DNA of 64,000 nt, taken from the NCBI GenBank assembly GCA_036675505.1, contig JAKFEW010000046.1:62001-126000 (forward strand), in the 5' to 3' direction. A program made the position numbers and the translations under genes. The notes below the pieces were generated by a model that was given only the letters and a program-made list of their open reading frames with translations, searched no databases and was not told where the DNA came from. The stretch is from JAKFEW01 sp036675505. GTDB taxonomy: Bacteria; Cyanobacteriota; Sericytochromatia; S15B-MN24; JAQBPE01. Every line of letters starts with the position of its first letter. The stretch's first letter is position 1. Below, piece by piece: positions 26,015 to 34,389 of this stretch.

Positions 26015-27724
26015 GTGAACGGAGCGATTGTGCCCAGCCTGCCCTCGTCCGCCCAGTCCAGCCCGGCCTGCCCCGGACCCCACCGGGGTCTGGGCCTCGG
26101 CCTGGCCCTGGCGCTGGCCGTGATCGCCGGCTGCGAGGATCTGCCGCTCGAGGTCACGGTGCCCTCGTTGAGCCGGGTCGCCACGAGCCCGACCCCGAGC
26201 GGCTCGGGCTCGCCACGCGGGAGCGCCTCGCCCTCCGTCGCGCCCGCCTCCAGCGTGCCCGGCGCGACGGCCGCGCCCGTCATCACGCCGGTTTTCTCCC
26301 CGTCGCCGGCGCTCTCGCCGTCGCCCTCGCCGCCGCCGTCGCCCACCCCGGTACCGTCGCGCACGCCCGCGCCATCGCCCACCCCCACGGTCTCGCCCAC
26401 GATCAACCCGGCCGCCCCGGCCAGGGTCCGATTCGAGGCACCGCTCGAAAGCGCCAACTTCACCGGCAGCGCGATCGACATCGCGGTGAAGGCCGAGCTG
26501 CCGGACGACGAGGCGATCGTGCTCGAGAAGCTCCAGGTCTTCTACGACGGCGTCGAGCTCGCGCGGCAGGAAAGCGCCGACGTCGAGCTGACGATCGCCG
26601 GCTGGAACCCGCATGTGGTCAACAGCGTCGGGAACCGCGATCCCCGTCCGGTGCCGCACGGCCCCCATGTCCTGCGCGCCGTGGCCACGACGACCGCCGG
26701 CACCGTCACGACGGCCGAGCTGGCGTTCGACAAGCCCTTCTTGTTCCGCGGCTGGAAGACGAATTTGTTGAAGGACGGCACCGAGCAGCCGCTGCCAACG
26801 CTCCTGCCGGCCCGCTCGAACATGGCGCTGGTGGCGATCCAGAACCGCCTGTTCACGTGGTTCGGCGAAAACGCGGCCGACAACCTGACCGAGCTGCGCA
26901 TGCTGCATCTCGACGTGTTCAGCCCGAGCTGGACCACACGGCCGGAGCCTGCCTTCGAGCGGCGCAAGCGCGCGGGCGCGGTCGCGGCCGGCGATCGGAT
27001 CTACCTGATCGGCGGCGAAGGCGTGGTGCCGCCGAACACGGTCGTCGTCACCGCCGACGTCACCTCCTACGACGTCTTCCTCAACCGCAAGGACCTCACC
27101 CCGCCGGACCTGCCCGAGACGCGCACCGACGCCGCCGTCGCGAAGCTCGATCGGTTCCTCTACGTGGCCGGTGGCTACCAAAACCCGGGCCCCACCACTA
27201 TCCGGCCCACCCTCTACCGCCTGGAGCTCAACGATCTGGGCGCGCCGGTGGGCACCCCGTGGCAGCCTCTCGCCGACATGCCCGACGGCGAGGGCCGCGC
27301 GGGCGCGACGCTGGTGCCTCACGCCGGCAAGCTCTACCTCTTCGGCGGCATCACCGGCGCCAACACCACAGCCGAGCCCATCTTGAAGTACGACCCGGGC
27401 AGCAACGCCTGGAGCCGCGAGGCGCTGCTGCCGCGCGGCGTGGCGTACGCCGCGGGCGCGTCGCTCGGCGACCACGTCTGGCTCTTCGGCGGCGACGCCA
27501 GCACCAGCGCCGAGAAACGCGTCCTGAACGACACCGTCCGCTTCGACCCGCGCACCCGCACGATCAAGACCTTCTCGGACGCCGAGACCAACCTGCCCGA
27601 CGCGCGCGCCGGCGCCGGCGCGATCGTGGTGAACGGCCAGCTGTTCCTCGTGGGCGGATACCGCTACGCCCAGGACGGCTCGCGCGAGTTCCTCGGCGAG
27701 ACCCTGCGCGCCGACACGCTTTAG
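26015..27724 (+). CDS. Kelch-repeat lipoprotein with Ig-like domain, copy 2
   Basis: This 569-residue paralogue of the Kelch lipoprotein at 19.3 kb has signal peptide and lipobox VIAGC. A much longer Pro/Ser/Thr linker (about residues 50-130, with SPSPSPP tracts) follows. The Ig-like domain has NFTGSAIDI and VFYDGVEL, which align with the first copy. The Kelch propeller is marked by LIGGE, VAGGY, LFGGI, LFGGD and LVGGY. Linker length is the main difference between copies, which would set the reach of the propeller from the membrane. Two GTG starts, at this position and 15 bases on, both have Shine-Dalgarno-like sequences. Confidence 0.82.
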   Translation: MNGAIVPSLPSSAQSSPACPGPHRGLGLGLALALAVIAGCEDLPLEVTVPSLSRVATSPTPSGSGSPRGSASPSVAPASSVPGATAAPVITPVFSPSPALSPSPSPPPSPTPVPSRTPAPSPTPTVSPTINPAAPARVRFEAPLESANFTGSAIDIAVKAELPDDEAIVLEKLQVFYDGVELARQESADVELTIAGWNPHVVNSVGNRDPRPVPHGPHVLRAVATTTAGTVTTAELAFDKPFLFRGWKTNLLKDGTEQPLPTLLPARSNMALVAIQNRLFTWFGENAADNLTELRMLHLDVFSPSWTTRPEPAFERRKRAGAVAAGDRIYLIGGEGVVPPNTVVVTADVTSYDVFLNRKDLTPPDLPETRTDAAVAKLDRFLYVAGGYQNPGPTTIRPTLYRLELNDLGAPVGTPWQPLADMPDGEGRAGATLVPHAGKLYLFGGITGANTTAEPILKYDPGSNAWSREALLPRGVAYAAGASLGDHVWLFGGDASTSAEKRVLNDTVRFDPRTRTIKTFSDAETNLPDARAGAGAIVVNGQLFLVGGYRYAQDGSREFLGETLRADTL

Positions 27725-27786
27725 CGCGAAATATGCTAGGGTGTTAGCGCCCATCGGGCGTCCCATCCATCGCAGGAGTCGCAGCC

Positions 27787-28617
27787 GTGGACCTCGTCCA
27801 AGCCGTCACCCTCGGGGTCGTGCAAGGCCTCACCGAGTTCCTCCCGATCAGCAGCACCGCCCACCTCGCGCTCGTGCCATGGTTGTTCGGCTGGAAAGAC
27901 CCTGGGCTCACGTTCGACATCGCGCTCCACATCGGCACGCTGATCGCCGTGTTGGTCTACTTCCGCGCCGACCTGTTCAATATGGCGATGGCGTGGCTCA
28001 AGAGCTTCACGGCGCGTGACAAGGCCGACCCTTACCAGAACCTCGCGTGGCTGGTGGTCTGGGGCTCGATCCCGGCCGTCATCGCCGGCGTCCTGCTCGA
28101 CGACCTGGTCGAGACGACCTTCCGCTCGCCGTACGTCATCGCGGCGATGCTGATCGGCGTCGGCGTGCTGATCGCCATCGCCGAGCGCCTGACGGCGAAG
28201 ACGCGGACGTGGCAAGAGATGACCCTGAAAGACGCGCTGCTGATTGGCGTGGCGCAGGCCTGCGCGCTGATCCCGGGCACGTCGCGCAGCGGCGCCACCA
28301 TCACGATGGGCCTCTTCCTCGGCATGCAAAGGCCCGACGCCGCGCGCTTCTCGTTCCTGCTCGGGTTCCCGGTGATCCTGGGCAGCGTCGTCTTCAAGCT
28401 CAAGGACGTGGCCTCCGACCCCGCGCTCACCGCGATGGTGCCGATGATGGGCGTGGGCATCCTCGCCTCGGCCGTCAGCGGCTATTTCTGCATCGCCTAC
28501 CTGCTGCGCTTCCTCGCGACGCAGACGATGACGGTGTTCGTGGTCTACCGCATCCTGCTCGGCCTCGCGATCATCGGCCTGATCATGAACGGGTTCAACC
28601 CGTCGATGCACCACTAG
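27787..28617 (+). CDS. uppP: Undecaprenyl-diphosphate phosphatase
   Basis: UppP (BacA) is an integral membrane enzyme that recycles undecaprenyl pyrophosphate to the monophosphate carrier used in cell-wall and glycan assembly. It can confer bacitracin tolerance when abundant. The 276-residue product has both family motifs: GLTEFLPISSTAH near the N-terminus and PGTSRSGATI in the middle, the latter with catalytic residues. About eight transmembrane helices are visible. The GTG start follows GGAG at 8 bases. It has its own gap of 62 bases after the Kelch gene. Confidence 0.95.
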   Translation: MDLVQAVTLGVVQGLTEFLPISSTAHLALVPWLFGWKDPGLTFDIALHIGTLIAVLVYFRADLFNMAMAWLKSFTARDKADPYQNLAWLVVWGSIPAVIAGVLLDDLVETTFRSPYVIAAMLIGVGVLIAIAERLTAKTRTWQEMTLKDALLIGVAQACALIPGTSRSGATITMGLFLGMQRPDAARFSFLLGFPVILGSVVFKLKDVASDPALTAMVPMMGVGILASAVSGYFCIAYLLRFLATQTMTVFVVYRILLGLAIIGLIMNGFNPSMHH

Positions 28618-28626
28618 CGGCCGCCG

Positions 28627-28836
28627 ATGGAACGGATCACGGTCTACGTGAACGATGAGCCTTACGGCCTCATGACCGGGGCCGAGGTCTGGATGCTGCT
28701 CGAACGCTTGCCGCTCGAGACGCGCTTCGCGATCGAGACCAGCCAGGCCTACCTCGCCGACGGCCTCGGCCACGAGGTCGGCACAGGCGGGGGCCTCGCC
28801 GACGGCCAGCGGCTCTTCGTGGTCTACAAGGCCTGA
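28627..28836 (+). CDS. Small acidic hypothetical protein
   Basis: This 69-residue product begins MERITVYVNDEPY and ends LFVVYKA. It has no membrane segment or known motif. Codon use matches the neighbours, and the start lies 10 bases after uppP, so it is probably translated from the same mRNA. There is no strong Shine-Dalgarno. The pattern of alternating strands at both ends with a central helix could fit a small MoaD/RHH-sized domain, but I cannot assign one. Confidence 0.55.
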   Translation: MERITVYVNDEPYGLMTGAEVWMLLERLPLETRFAIETSQAYLADGLGHEVGTGGGLADGQRLFVVYKA

Positions 28837-28846
28837 GCAGGCGCGC

Positions 28847-29443
28847 CTAACGGCGCGGGTTCAACACCGTGAGAAGCCAGACGCCCGCGACGATGCACAG
28901 GTTGCGGACGAGCTCGTAGATCGCGAATACACTGTAGCGCAGGCCGGCGGGATCCGAGGGCGCGAGCGACTTGGTGGTGCTCGTCAGCCAGATGCTCGTG
29001 TCGATGACGCCCCAGAACAAGAATAGCACCGAACACAGGCGCAGCAGCCAGGCGAAGTTCAGCCAACTCGGGTTCTCGGGCAACTCGTGGCGCCGGCGCG
29101 ACCGCACCGCCTCACGCAAGCGCGAGCCGCCGATCGCGGCTTCGAGACTCTCGAGCGGTTGGCCACCCTCGTCCGGCCCCGGCATCGGCGCACCGCACGC
29201 GTGACAGGTCTCCGCGTTGAGGAGGTTGGCCTTGCCGCACGCCTCGCACGCCACCATCGGGCGCGCCGGCGGAAACATGTCGAAGAGGTCGCCGGTGGGC
29301 GTGCGCTCGGAGCCGAGCGTCTGGAGCTCGGCGCTAGCCACCATGAATTCGTGATAGCATTGCCGGCAACGCTGCGCTGTGGGGAGGTTGGACGTCCCGC
29401 AGCGGGGGCATGGCAGGTCTAGCTTCAGCTCGGATTCGGCCAT
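28847..29443 (-). CDS. Double zinc-ribbon membrane protein
   Basis: The 198-residue product has two zinc ribbons at the N-terminus. The first has CPRCG and CRQC; the second has CEACG and CHACG (within residues 10-95). Two transmembrane helices follow near residues 125-150 and 170-192. Cytoplasmic zinc ribbons tethered to a membrane hairpin are common in uncharacterised bacterial proteins. Function is unknown. The start is uncertain: in-frame ATGs also occur at 29461 and 29464, and none has a good ribosome-binding site. Confidence 0.65.
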   Translation of the reverse strand: MAESELKLDLPCPRCGTSNLPTAQRCRQCYHEFMVASAELQTLGSERTPTGDLFDMFPPARPMVACEACGKANLLNAETCHACGAPMPGPDEGGQPLESLEAAIGGSRLREAVRSRRRHELPENPSWLNFAWLLRLCSVLFLFWGVIDTSIWLTSTTKSLAPSDPAGLRYSVFAIYELVRNLCIVAGVWLLTVLNPRR

Positions 29444-29522
29444 CCGTCGTCCATTGTCCATCATCAGCCGCAGGCGCAGTGCTCGGCCCGGCGGCTATGA
29501 TAGCATCCCGCCGGGCGCGCCG

Positions 29523-30389
29523 CTACACGAGCTGAGCCAGGCGATCGTAGGTGTTCATCACCTGGGAGCGGAAGCTGTCGATCGGGGCGGGCCCGCCATG
29601 GGACGCCAGCAGGGGCGACGGGGCGATCGACTTGCCGAGCAGCTGGCTCACCTGGCTGGCGGTCAGGCCACGCAGCTGGCACTCCTGGGCGACACGGCGA
29701 CCGAGCTGGCGGGCGGCTTCGTGGTCGTGCTTCTCGAGGATGTCTTCCACGCGGCCGTCCTGCTGGGTGAGGTTGCAGACGATTTCGTGGAGCGTGCCGC
29801 GGCGCAGCGTGCGCGGGGCATCACAGGCCGTGCCGAGGATCCGATCGTAGTGCAAGATCTCGGGGCGCAGCTGCTCCATGAGCTGCTCGAGCCGGGGGTA
29901 GCGCAGCACGTAGCGCGGATAGGGCACGTCGCGCTTGAGGTCGTGGATGTTGAAGCAGGCGATGTCGACGCAGCCGATGAAGTGCCACTCGTAGCCGTAC
30001 ATCTCGTGCTGCTTGAAGAAGGCGACCTTGTCCATCTCCGAGAGCCACAACAGCTGGTCGATGCGCCGGCGCACCTTCGCGACGTCGTCGTCGTAGAGCG
30101 CGGGGTGGGTATGGAACGCCCCCATCACGGGCCTGTCCAGATCGTTCGGGATGCAGCGATACTTCACGCCGACCACGTTGCGCGTCTTCGAGTGGAACAC
30201 GCCGGTGGTGAGGTTCTGGTACTCTTGGATGGTGGCCGCCGAGCCACCGAAAACGCCGCCGCGCTCGTCGAAGACATGGATCCGACGCTTGTGCGCCACC
30301 TGACGGTGGTCTTGCGCCGTCAGGGTGTTCAGCATGTTGAGGCCGAAGTCTTGGACGAACCGTTCGTGGACGACGGGATCGATGAACAC
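29523..30389 (-). CDS. JAB/MPN-like (JAMM-type) protein, candidate
   Basis: The 288-residue protein resembles the JAB/MPN metalloprotease fold. An N-terminal GGVFGG strand region is followed by MGAFHTHP, the His-X-His-Pro core of a JAMM zinc site, with a downstream acidic DDD where the family has Ser and Asp. The C-terminal half (about residues 150-288) is unlike known JAMM proteins and contains many His, Cys and Arg residues and a helical end. No ubiquitin-like, E1 or E2 partner gene is nearby, so a link to bacterial ubiquitin-like systems cannot be claimed. The start is GTG with a loosely spaced GAGG. An 8-codon open frame with a strong ribosome-binding site lies 90 bases upstream. Confidence 0.5.
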   Translation of the reverse strand: MFIDPVVHERFVQDFGLNMLNTLTAQDHRQVAHKRRIHVFDERGGVFGGSAATIQEYQNLTTGVFHSKTRNVVGVKYRCIPNDLDRPVMGAFHTHPALYDDDVAKVRRRIDQLLWLSEMDKVAFFKQHEMYGYEWHFIGCVDIACFNIHDLKRDVPYPRYVLRYPRLEQLMEQLRPEILHYDRILGTACDAPRTLRRGTLHEIVCNLTQQDGRVEDILEKHDHEAARQLGRRVAQECQLRGLTASQVSQLLGKSIAPSPLLASHGGPAPIDSFRSQVMNTYDRLAQLV

Positions 30390-30478
30390 GTGGGGTGGAC
30401 CTCTTCGGCGGGTGATGAGTCAGGCGGGAAGCGGGAAAGCGGGCGAACGAGAGTGGCGGGTGGGCGGGGTTATGTGAT

Positions 30479-30505
30479 TTATGTACCGTGTTTGGGCGGT
30501 GCCAT
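30479..30505 (-). CDS. Eight-codon leader ORF (MAPPKHGT)
   Basis: An ATG preceded by AGGAG at 8 bases starts a frame of only eight codons (MAPPKHGT) ending in TAA, with a second in-frame stop three codons later. The Shine-Dalgarno is better than that of the JAB-like gene 90 bases downstream on the same strand. It could be a regulatory leader peptide, with the two adjacent Pro codons a possible pause site. It could also be chance. Upstream sequence up to the divergent GNAT gene shows no clear promoter. Confidence 0.4.
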   Translation of the reverse strand: MAPPKHGT

Positions 30506-30560
30506 GTGCGTTTCTCCTCGTTTTGAAGCCTGAACTTTTGTAAATCAAGGAACCGTGCGA

Positions 30561-31028
30561 ATGAACGGGATCGCCCTGGGGCCGCACCGGCCCGATGACT
30601 GGCGCTTCGTTCGCGAGATGCTGGATCTCGGCGTCCGCGAGACCTATCCGGATCTGGGGACCCTCGGCCGGGTGACGGCCCGCGAGCGCCTGGACGCGAT
30701 TTTCGAAGGGCATTGGAACGAGCCGGAGAAGCTGGTGCTGATCGCCCGCGACGGCACCGCGCCGGTCGGCGTGGCCTGGCTCGAGCCCAGCCACCATGCC
30801 GTGACCGAGTTGCCCGAGTTCATGTTCCTGTTGCTGGCCGTGGCCGAGTCCCACCAGGCTCGCGGCATCGGCCGCGCGCTGATGCGGGCGGGCATCGACC
30901 AGGCCCACGCCCGCGGCGCCTGCCGGATCCGACTCTTCGTCTCGGCCGGCAATGCGCACGCCCGCAAGCTCTACGCCCGGCTCGGCTTTCGCGAGTCGAC
31001 CGTGGAGATGCGCTGGGACGCGCCGTAG
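30561..31028 (+). CDS. GNAT-family N-acetyltransferase
   Basis: This 155-residue GNAT enzyme shows the acetyl-CoA-binding loop QARGIGRALM at about residues 100-110. A typical last motif is KLYARLGF, where Tyr is the usual proton donor. Substrate is unknown. The ATG was chosen over a GTG 6 bases upstream because AAGGA is 9 bases from the ATG but only 3 from the GTG. It is unrelated in detail to the GNAT at the window start. It is flanked by genes on the other strand and so is probably monocistronic. Confidence 0.85.
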   Translation: MNGIALGPHRPDDWRFVREMLDLGVRETYPDLGTLGRVTARERLDAIFEGHWNEPEKLVLIARDGTAPVGVAWLEPSHHAVTELPEFMFLLLAVAESHQARGIGRALMRAGIDQAHARGACRIRLFVSAGNAHARKLYARLGFRESTVEMRWDAP

Positions 31029-31042
31029 CTTTCCCGCGAGGG

Positions 31043-32860
31043 TCAGTGCTGGGCCTTGCGGGCCGCCATGAACTCGCGGATGCCCGTGTAGATCGCCTGG
31101 GCGGCGCGTTCCTGGTAGGCCGGGGAGGAAAGCAGCGCCTCCTCTTCGGCGTTCGAGAGGTAGCCGATCTCGATCAGCGCCGCCGGCATCTTGGTGTGGT
31201 GCACGACGTAGAAGTTGTTCTTGCGCACGCCGCGATCGGGCCGGCCCAGGTTGCGCAGCAACGACTTGTGGATCGACTTGGCGAGCGGATAGCTGTCGTC
31301 GGAGAAGTAGTAGGTCTCGATGCCGTTCACGCCATGTTGGTTGCCGAACGAGTTGGCGTGGATGCTCACGAACACGTCCGAGTCTGCGCGGTTCGCCATC
31401 TCGACCCGCGGGCGCAGCAAGATTTCGAGGTCCTTCATGCGCGTCATCTGGACGCTCATGCCGCCGGCCTCCATCATCCGGGCGAGGCGGGTGGCGATCG
31501 CCAGCGTCACGTCCTTCTCGCGGGTGCCCTTCTGGCCCGTGGTGCCATGGTCCGAACCGCCATGGCCGGGGTCGAGCGTGATGCGCTCCTTGCCCACCCG
31601 GTGGAAGCCCAGCAGCAGCGAGCGTTGGTTGCCGAGCAGGCGGGCCGTGTGGCGCACGGGCTGATCGAGGTCGATCGTGAGGCGGGTGGTGTCGCCCGTC
31701 TGGCTATTCACCCGCACGCGGGCGATCAGGCCGTTGTCGATGTAGACCGAGTCGCGCGGCAACGAGACCTTGCCGCCCGCGATGTCGACCCGCAGGCGAT
31801 CGTCGCCGATCGGCGTGGTGGTGAAGCGGAAGCGGTCGTCGGCGGTGAGCAGCATCTGCCAGTGTCCGTCGATCTTGCGCAGCGCGAGCGGCGCGTCCGG
31901 CGCCCCGGTCCAGGCCGCGGCCTCGGGGCGGGCCGCCGCCGGCCGGCCGGCGTCGGGCGCCGCCACCTTCGGCGTGCGCGGCCTGGTGGTGAGGCGCTCG
32001 GCCGGCTTGCGGCTGGGCCGCGGCAGGGGTGTGGCCAGCGCCATCCGGGGCGTCGGCTTCGCGACGGGCCGGGGCGCCGAGATCGCGGACGCGTTCAACG
32101 GCGCGCGGTCCGCCAGGAACCGCCAGCCCTGTGGTCCCGCCTGGACCTCGAAAGTGGGGGCCTTGGAGAGCTCGAACTCGACGCGCGCCTCGCTGCCGGC
32201 CTGGGTGGCCGTCACGCGGTGGACGCCATGCACGCCGATCGGCACGGTTCCCTGAGCGCCCGGCGCGAGCTTGGTGTTCGGAAACACGAGGAGGTAGCGC
32301 ACGGGCTGGCCGTTGCCGGGACGGACATGGCTCCAGTAGGCCGCGCGCTGGCTCATCAGGATCGCGAAGTCGCCGTTGCGGTGCCGGATCGCGCGAATCG
32401 TCGGCGTGGTCACCACCGAAGCTGACGCGGGCGCCGCCGCATCCGTGCCCGCCGACCGCGGTGGCGTGATCACCACCTCATGGCCGCCCGCCTCGACGCC
32501 GACCTGGATGGACCGCACGAGATCGAGCACGACGCGGGTGGTGTTGGCCTGGAACTGGCCGACGCGCACGCGCGAGATGCCGGAATTCGGCGCACCTTCT
32601 AGCGCCTGGTAGGCCGGCACCAGCTTCGCGTTCGGCAGGTCGATGACCAGGCGGGCCGGGCTCTCGAGCCGCTGCACGCGGGGCGCGAGCTCGCCCGATG
32701 CCTTCACGACGTAGGCCTGCCGATCCGCGTCCCAGCTCACACCCTCGACCGCGACCACCGGCGCCGCCTCGGCGCGCTGCGCGGGGGCGGCCACCACCAC
32801 GGCTGGCAGCGCGAGCGCCAGGCCGGCGCGGATCAGGAGCGAGAGCGGGTCGAAGCGCAC
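31043..32860 (-). CDS. N-acetylmuramoyl-L-alanine amidase with AMIN domains
   Basis: This 605-residue exported zinc amidase cleaves the bond between MurNAc and the stem peptide. A signal peptide ending near residue 33 is followed by three AMIN-like beta segments (about residues 36-130, 160-265 and 290-400), which target cell-wall or division sites, separated by Ala/Pro-rich linkers. The C-terminal Amidase_3 domain (about 405-600) has zinc ligands in LDPGHGGSDHG (His and Asp/Glu region), FVSIHANSF (His) and the catalytic Glu in ALIEIGYLS. The GTG start has GAGGAG 7 bases upstream. It is 10 bases from the upstream GerMN-protein gene and likely co-transcribed with it. Confidence 0.93.
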   Translation of the reverse strand: MRFDPLSLLIRAGLALALPAVVVAAPAQRAEAAPVVAVEGVSWDADRQAYVVKASGELAPRVQRLESPARLVIDLPNAKLVPAYQALEGAPNSGISRVRVGQFQANTTRVVLDLVRSIQVGVEAGGHEVVITPPRSAGTDAAAPASASVVTTPTIRAIRHRNGDFAILMSQRAAYWSHVRPGNGQPVRYLLVFPNTKLAPGAQGTVPIGVHGVHRVTATQAGSEARVEFELSKAPTFEVQAGPQGWRFLADRAPLNASAISAPRPVAKPTPRMALATPLPRPSRKPAERLTTRPRTPKVAAPDAGRPAAARPEAAAWTGAPDAPLALRKIDGHWQMLLTADDRFRFTTTPIGDDRLRVDIAGGKVSLPRDSVYIDNGLIARVRVNSQTGDTTRLTIDLDQPVRHTARLLGNQRSLLLGFHRVGKERITLDPGHGGSDHGTTGQKGTREKDVTLAIATRLARMMEAGGMSVQMTRMKDLEILLRPRVEMANRADSDVFVSIHANSFGNQHGVNGIETYYFSDDSYPLAKSIHKSLLRNLGRPDRGVRKNNFYVVHHTKMPAALIEIGYLSNAEEEALLSSPAYQERAAQAIYTGIREFMAARKAQH

Positions 32861-32870
32861 GAGGAACTCC

Positions 32871-33842
32871 TCAGGGGGTCGCGGAACGGCCAGAGGTGGC
32901 CTCGGGGGCGGCCGCGCCCGCGGGGCGGGCGACGGGCCCGCTCAGCTTGAAAGGGCCGACGGCGCGGTCGATCGGACGTCCACCATGCAGGAACTGCACC
33001 GCCCGCACGTCGGGGAACTCGGTCAACGTGAGCACCGTCGCCTCGATGAAGCGGCTGGCCGGCTCGCCGTCGGGCAGCGCGCCCGCGAGGTCGATGCGCG
33101 CCACGCCGTCGTCCAGCGATGCCCAGCCAGCCTGGAGGCCTTGCGGGGCGACCGCCGTGAGGAAGCTGCCGGCCTCGGCAGGCGGACCCGCGACGAGCCG
33201 CTCGAAGGCGTCACGGGGCGGGATGCCGGTGCCGCCCGTGAGGGCGATCTGGACAGGCACCAACGTGCCGCCGTCCTTGCTCGGCCACCAGAGGGTGCTC
33301 TTCACCCCGGAGCCCGTGGGCCCTGTGTCGAGCGTGTTCGCCACGTCGGCGACGGTGAGCGGCGCCGAGAGATCGAGGTGCTGCGACGCCAGCGGCCGGC
33401 CCTGGGCGTCGAGCAGCTTGAGCCGGACCTCCCTGGCGCCAGGCCAGCCGGCGGTGAAGGTGCGGACCAACGCCCCCACGAGCAGGCGCTCGTCGGTCGA
33501 GCCCGGCGGCTTGGCGAGCTGAACGCCGAGCGTCCAGAGCGGCGCGGCCCAGGCGGTCTCGATGAGCTTCGCATCCGCCGGCACCGGCGGCGCGAGCTTG
33601 GCGTCCGTGGGTTTACGCAGGCGCTCGAAAACGGCCTGCGCCCAGGCCGCCGGGTCACGCGGCGCGGCGAGCGACGCCGTGACCGGCACCAGGACCATGC
33701 CCTGGGCATCCGCGTAGTAGAGGGTGAGCGGGCGTGCCGGCTCGCTAGCGGGGCCGAACACGCCCACGGCGGTGGCGAGGGCGCCGGCGCCAATCAGGGC
33801 ACCGACCGCGACCAGGGGCCAGATGGAGCGTGAAGACGACAT
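32871..33842 (-). CDS. Membrane-anchored protein with two GerMN domains
   Basis: The 323-residue protein has an N-terminal transmembrane helix (about residues 8-30) and two GerMN-like domains (about 38-150 and 180-295). Each starts with a short strand pair (TLYYADAQG, STLWWPSKDG) and ends with a segment like FTAGWPGAREVRLKL or TLTEFPDVRAVQFL. GerMN domains occur in GerM and LpqB and pair with amidases in cell-wall remodelling. The adjacent AMIN amidase supports this. The tail is Ala/Pro/Gly-rich. The first GerMN copy is the more divergent one. Confidence 0.8.
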   Translation of the reverse strand: MSSSRSIWPLVAVGALIGAGALATAVGVFGPASEPARPLTLYYADAQGMVLVPVTASLAAPRDPAAWAQAVFERLRKPTDAKLAPPVPADAKLIETAWAAPLWTLGVQLAKPPGSTDERLLVGALVRTFTAGWPGAREVRLKLLDAQGRPLASQHLDLSAPLTVADVANTLDTGPTGSGVKSTLWWPSKDGGTLVPVQIALTGGTGIPPRDAFERLVAGPPAEAGSFLTAVAPQGLQAGWASLDDGVARIDLAGALPDGEPASRFIEATVLTLTEFPDVRAVQFLHGGRPIDRAVGPFKLSGPVARPAGAAAPEATSGRSATP

Positions 33843-33902
33843 GCAGCGGGGACCGTAAGCGACGAAGCGAATCCCCGCTCTTGTACCCGCGGCGGCGCTC
33901 GA

Positions 33903-34187
33903 CTACTTCGCGATCGTGAGCTGGACCCGGCCGTCGCGGATCATCAAGACGTGGCCCGCGGCATGCTCCAACCGCACCTCCTCGCCCTGGCCGGTCTGCG
34001 TCCAGCTGCCGGGCAGGTGGAAATGGTACTTCGTGGTGTCCGGGCCGTCCTCGAGGATCGCGCCACCCGCCAGCACGGACGTGGTGTGGATCTCGGCGCG
34101 CGCCTGGAGGCGTCGGCGCAGGTTCAACGCGTCATCCGTCGTCACGTCCAGCGTCAGCGAACCGGGGGCCGTCGTGGGGCGTTCCAT
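33903..34187 (-). CDS. Hypothetical small protein
   Basis: This 94-residue product starts MERPTTAPGS and has alternating beta strands with a His/Glu-rich middle (TTKYHFHLPG). No membrane segment, signal or known motif is seen. The end, GRVQLTIAK, suggests a compact beta domain. The start ATG has GAGG about 9 bases upstream, and a plausible promoter lies 50 bases further. It is divergently transcribed from the membrane/VWA gene pair across a conspicuous AT-rich gap. Confidence 0.55.
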   Translation of the reverse strand: MERPTTAPGSLTLDVTTDDALNLRRRLQARAEIHTTSVLAGGAILEDGPDTTKYHFHLPGSWTQTGQGEEVRLEHAAGHVLMIRDGRVQLTIAK

Positions 34188-34237
34188 GGCTACAACCTCA
34201 AAGTCTTCCCGAAACAAGTCCAAACTCTCTGATAAAC

Positions 34238-34267
34238 ATTTTACCTGACCTTAACCTTCGTTTCCAA
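34238..34267 (-). promoter_or_regulatory. Candidate promoter for the small hypothetical gene
   Basis: On the minus strand TTGGAA (34262-34267) and TAAAAT (34238-34243) are 18 bases apart, matching the consensus at 4/6 and 5/6. The site sits in the most AT-rich patch of the window. Confidence 0.4.
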
Positions 34268-34284
34268 GCCCTTCAAAGAAGATT

Positions 34285-34365
34285 TATCAGCTGATTAATC
34301 TAGATTTAACAATCGACCTGCGGGAACCAGACCGTCCGCCGGGCGGTCCGCCTGGCTGATATACT
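34285..34365 (+). promoter_or_regulatory. Palindrome-rich divergent control region with extended -10
   Basis: The AT-rich gap 34188-34389 holds a 10-bp perfect palindrome ATCAGCTGAT followed closely by the near-palindrome TTAATCTAGATTTAA. An 8-bp GC-rich hairpin lies at 34330-34348. An extended -10, TGATATACT, ends at 34365. The hairpin lies where a -35 would be, so it may be an operator. The layout suggests regulated divergent transcription of the genes on either side. Confidence 0.4.
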
Positions 34366-34389
34366 GGTGCGTCGCCCCGGAGGAGCCCC

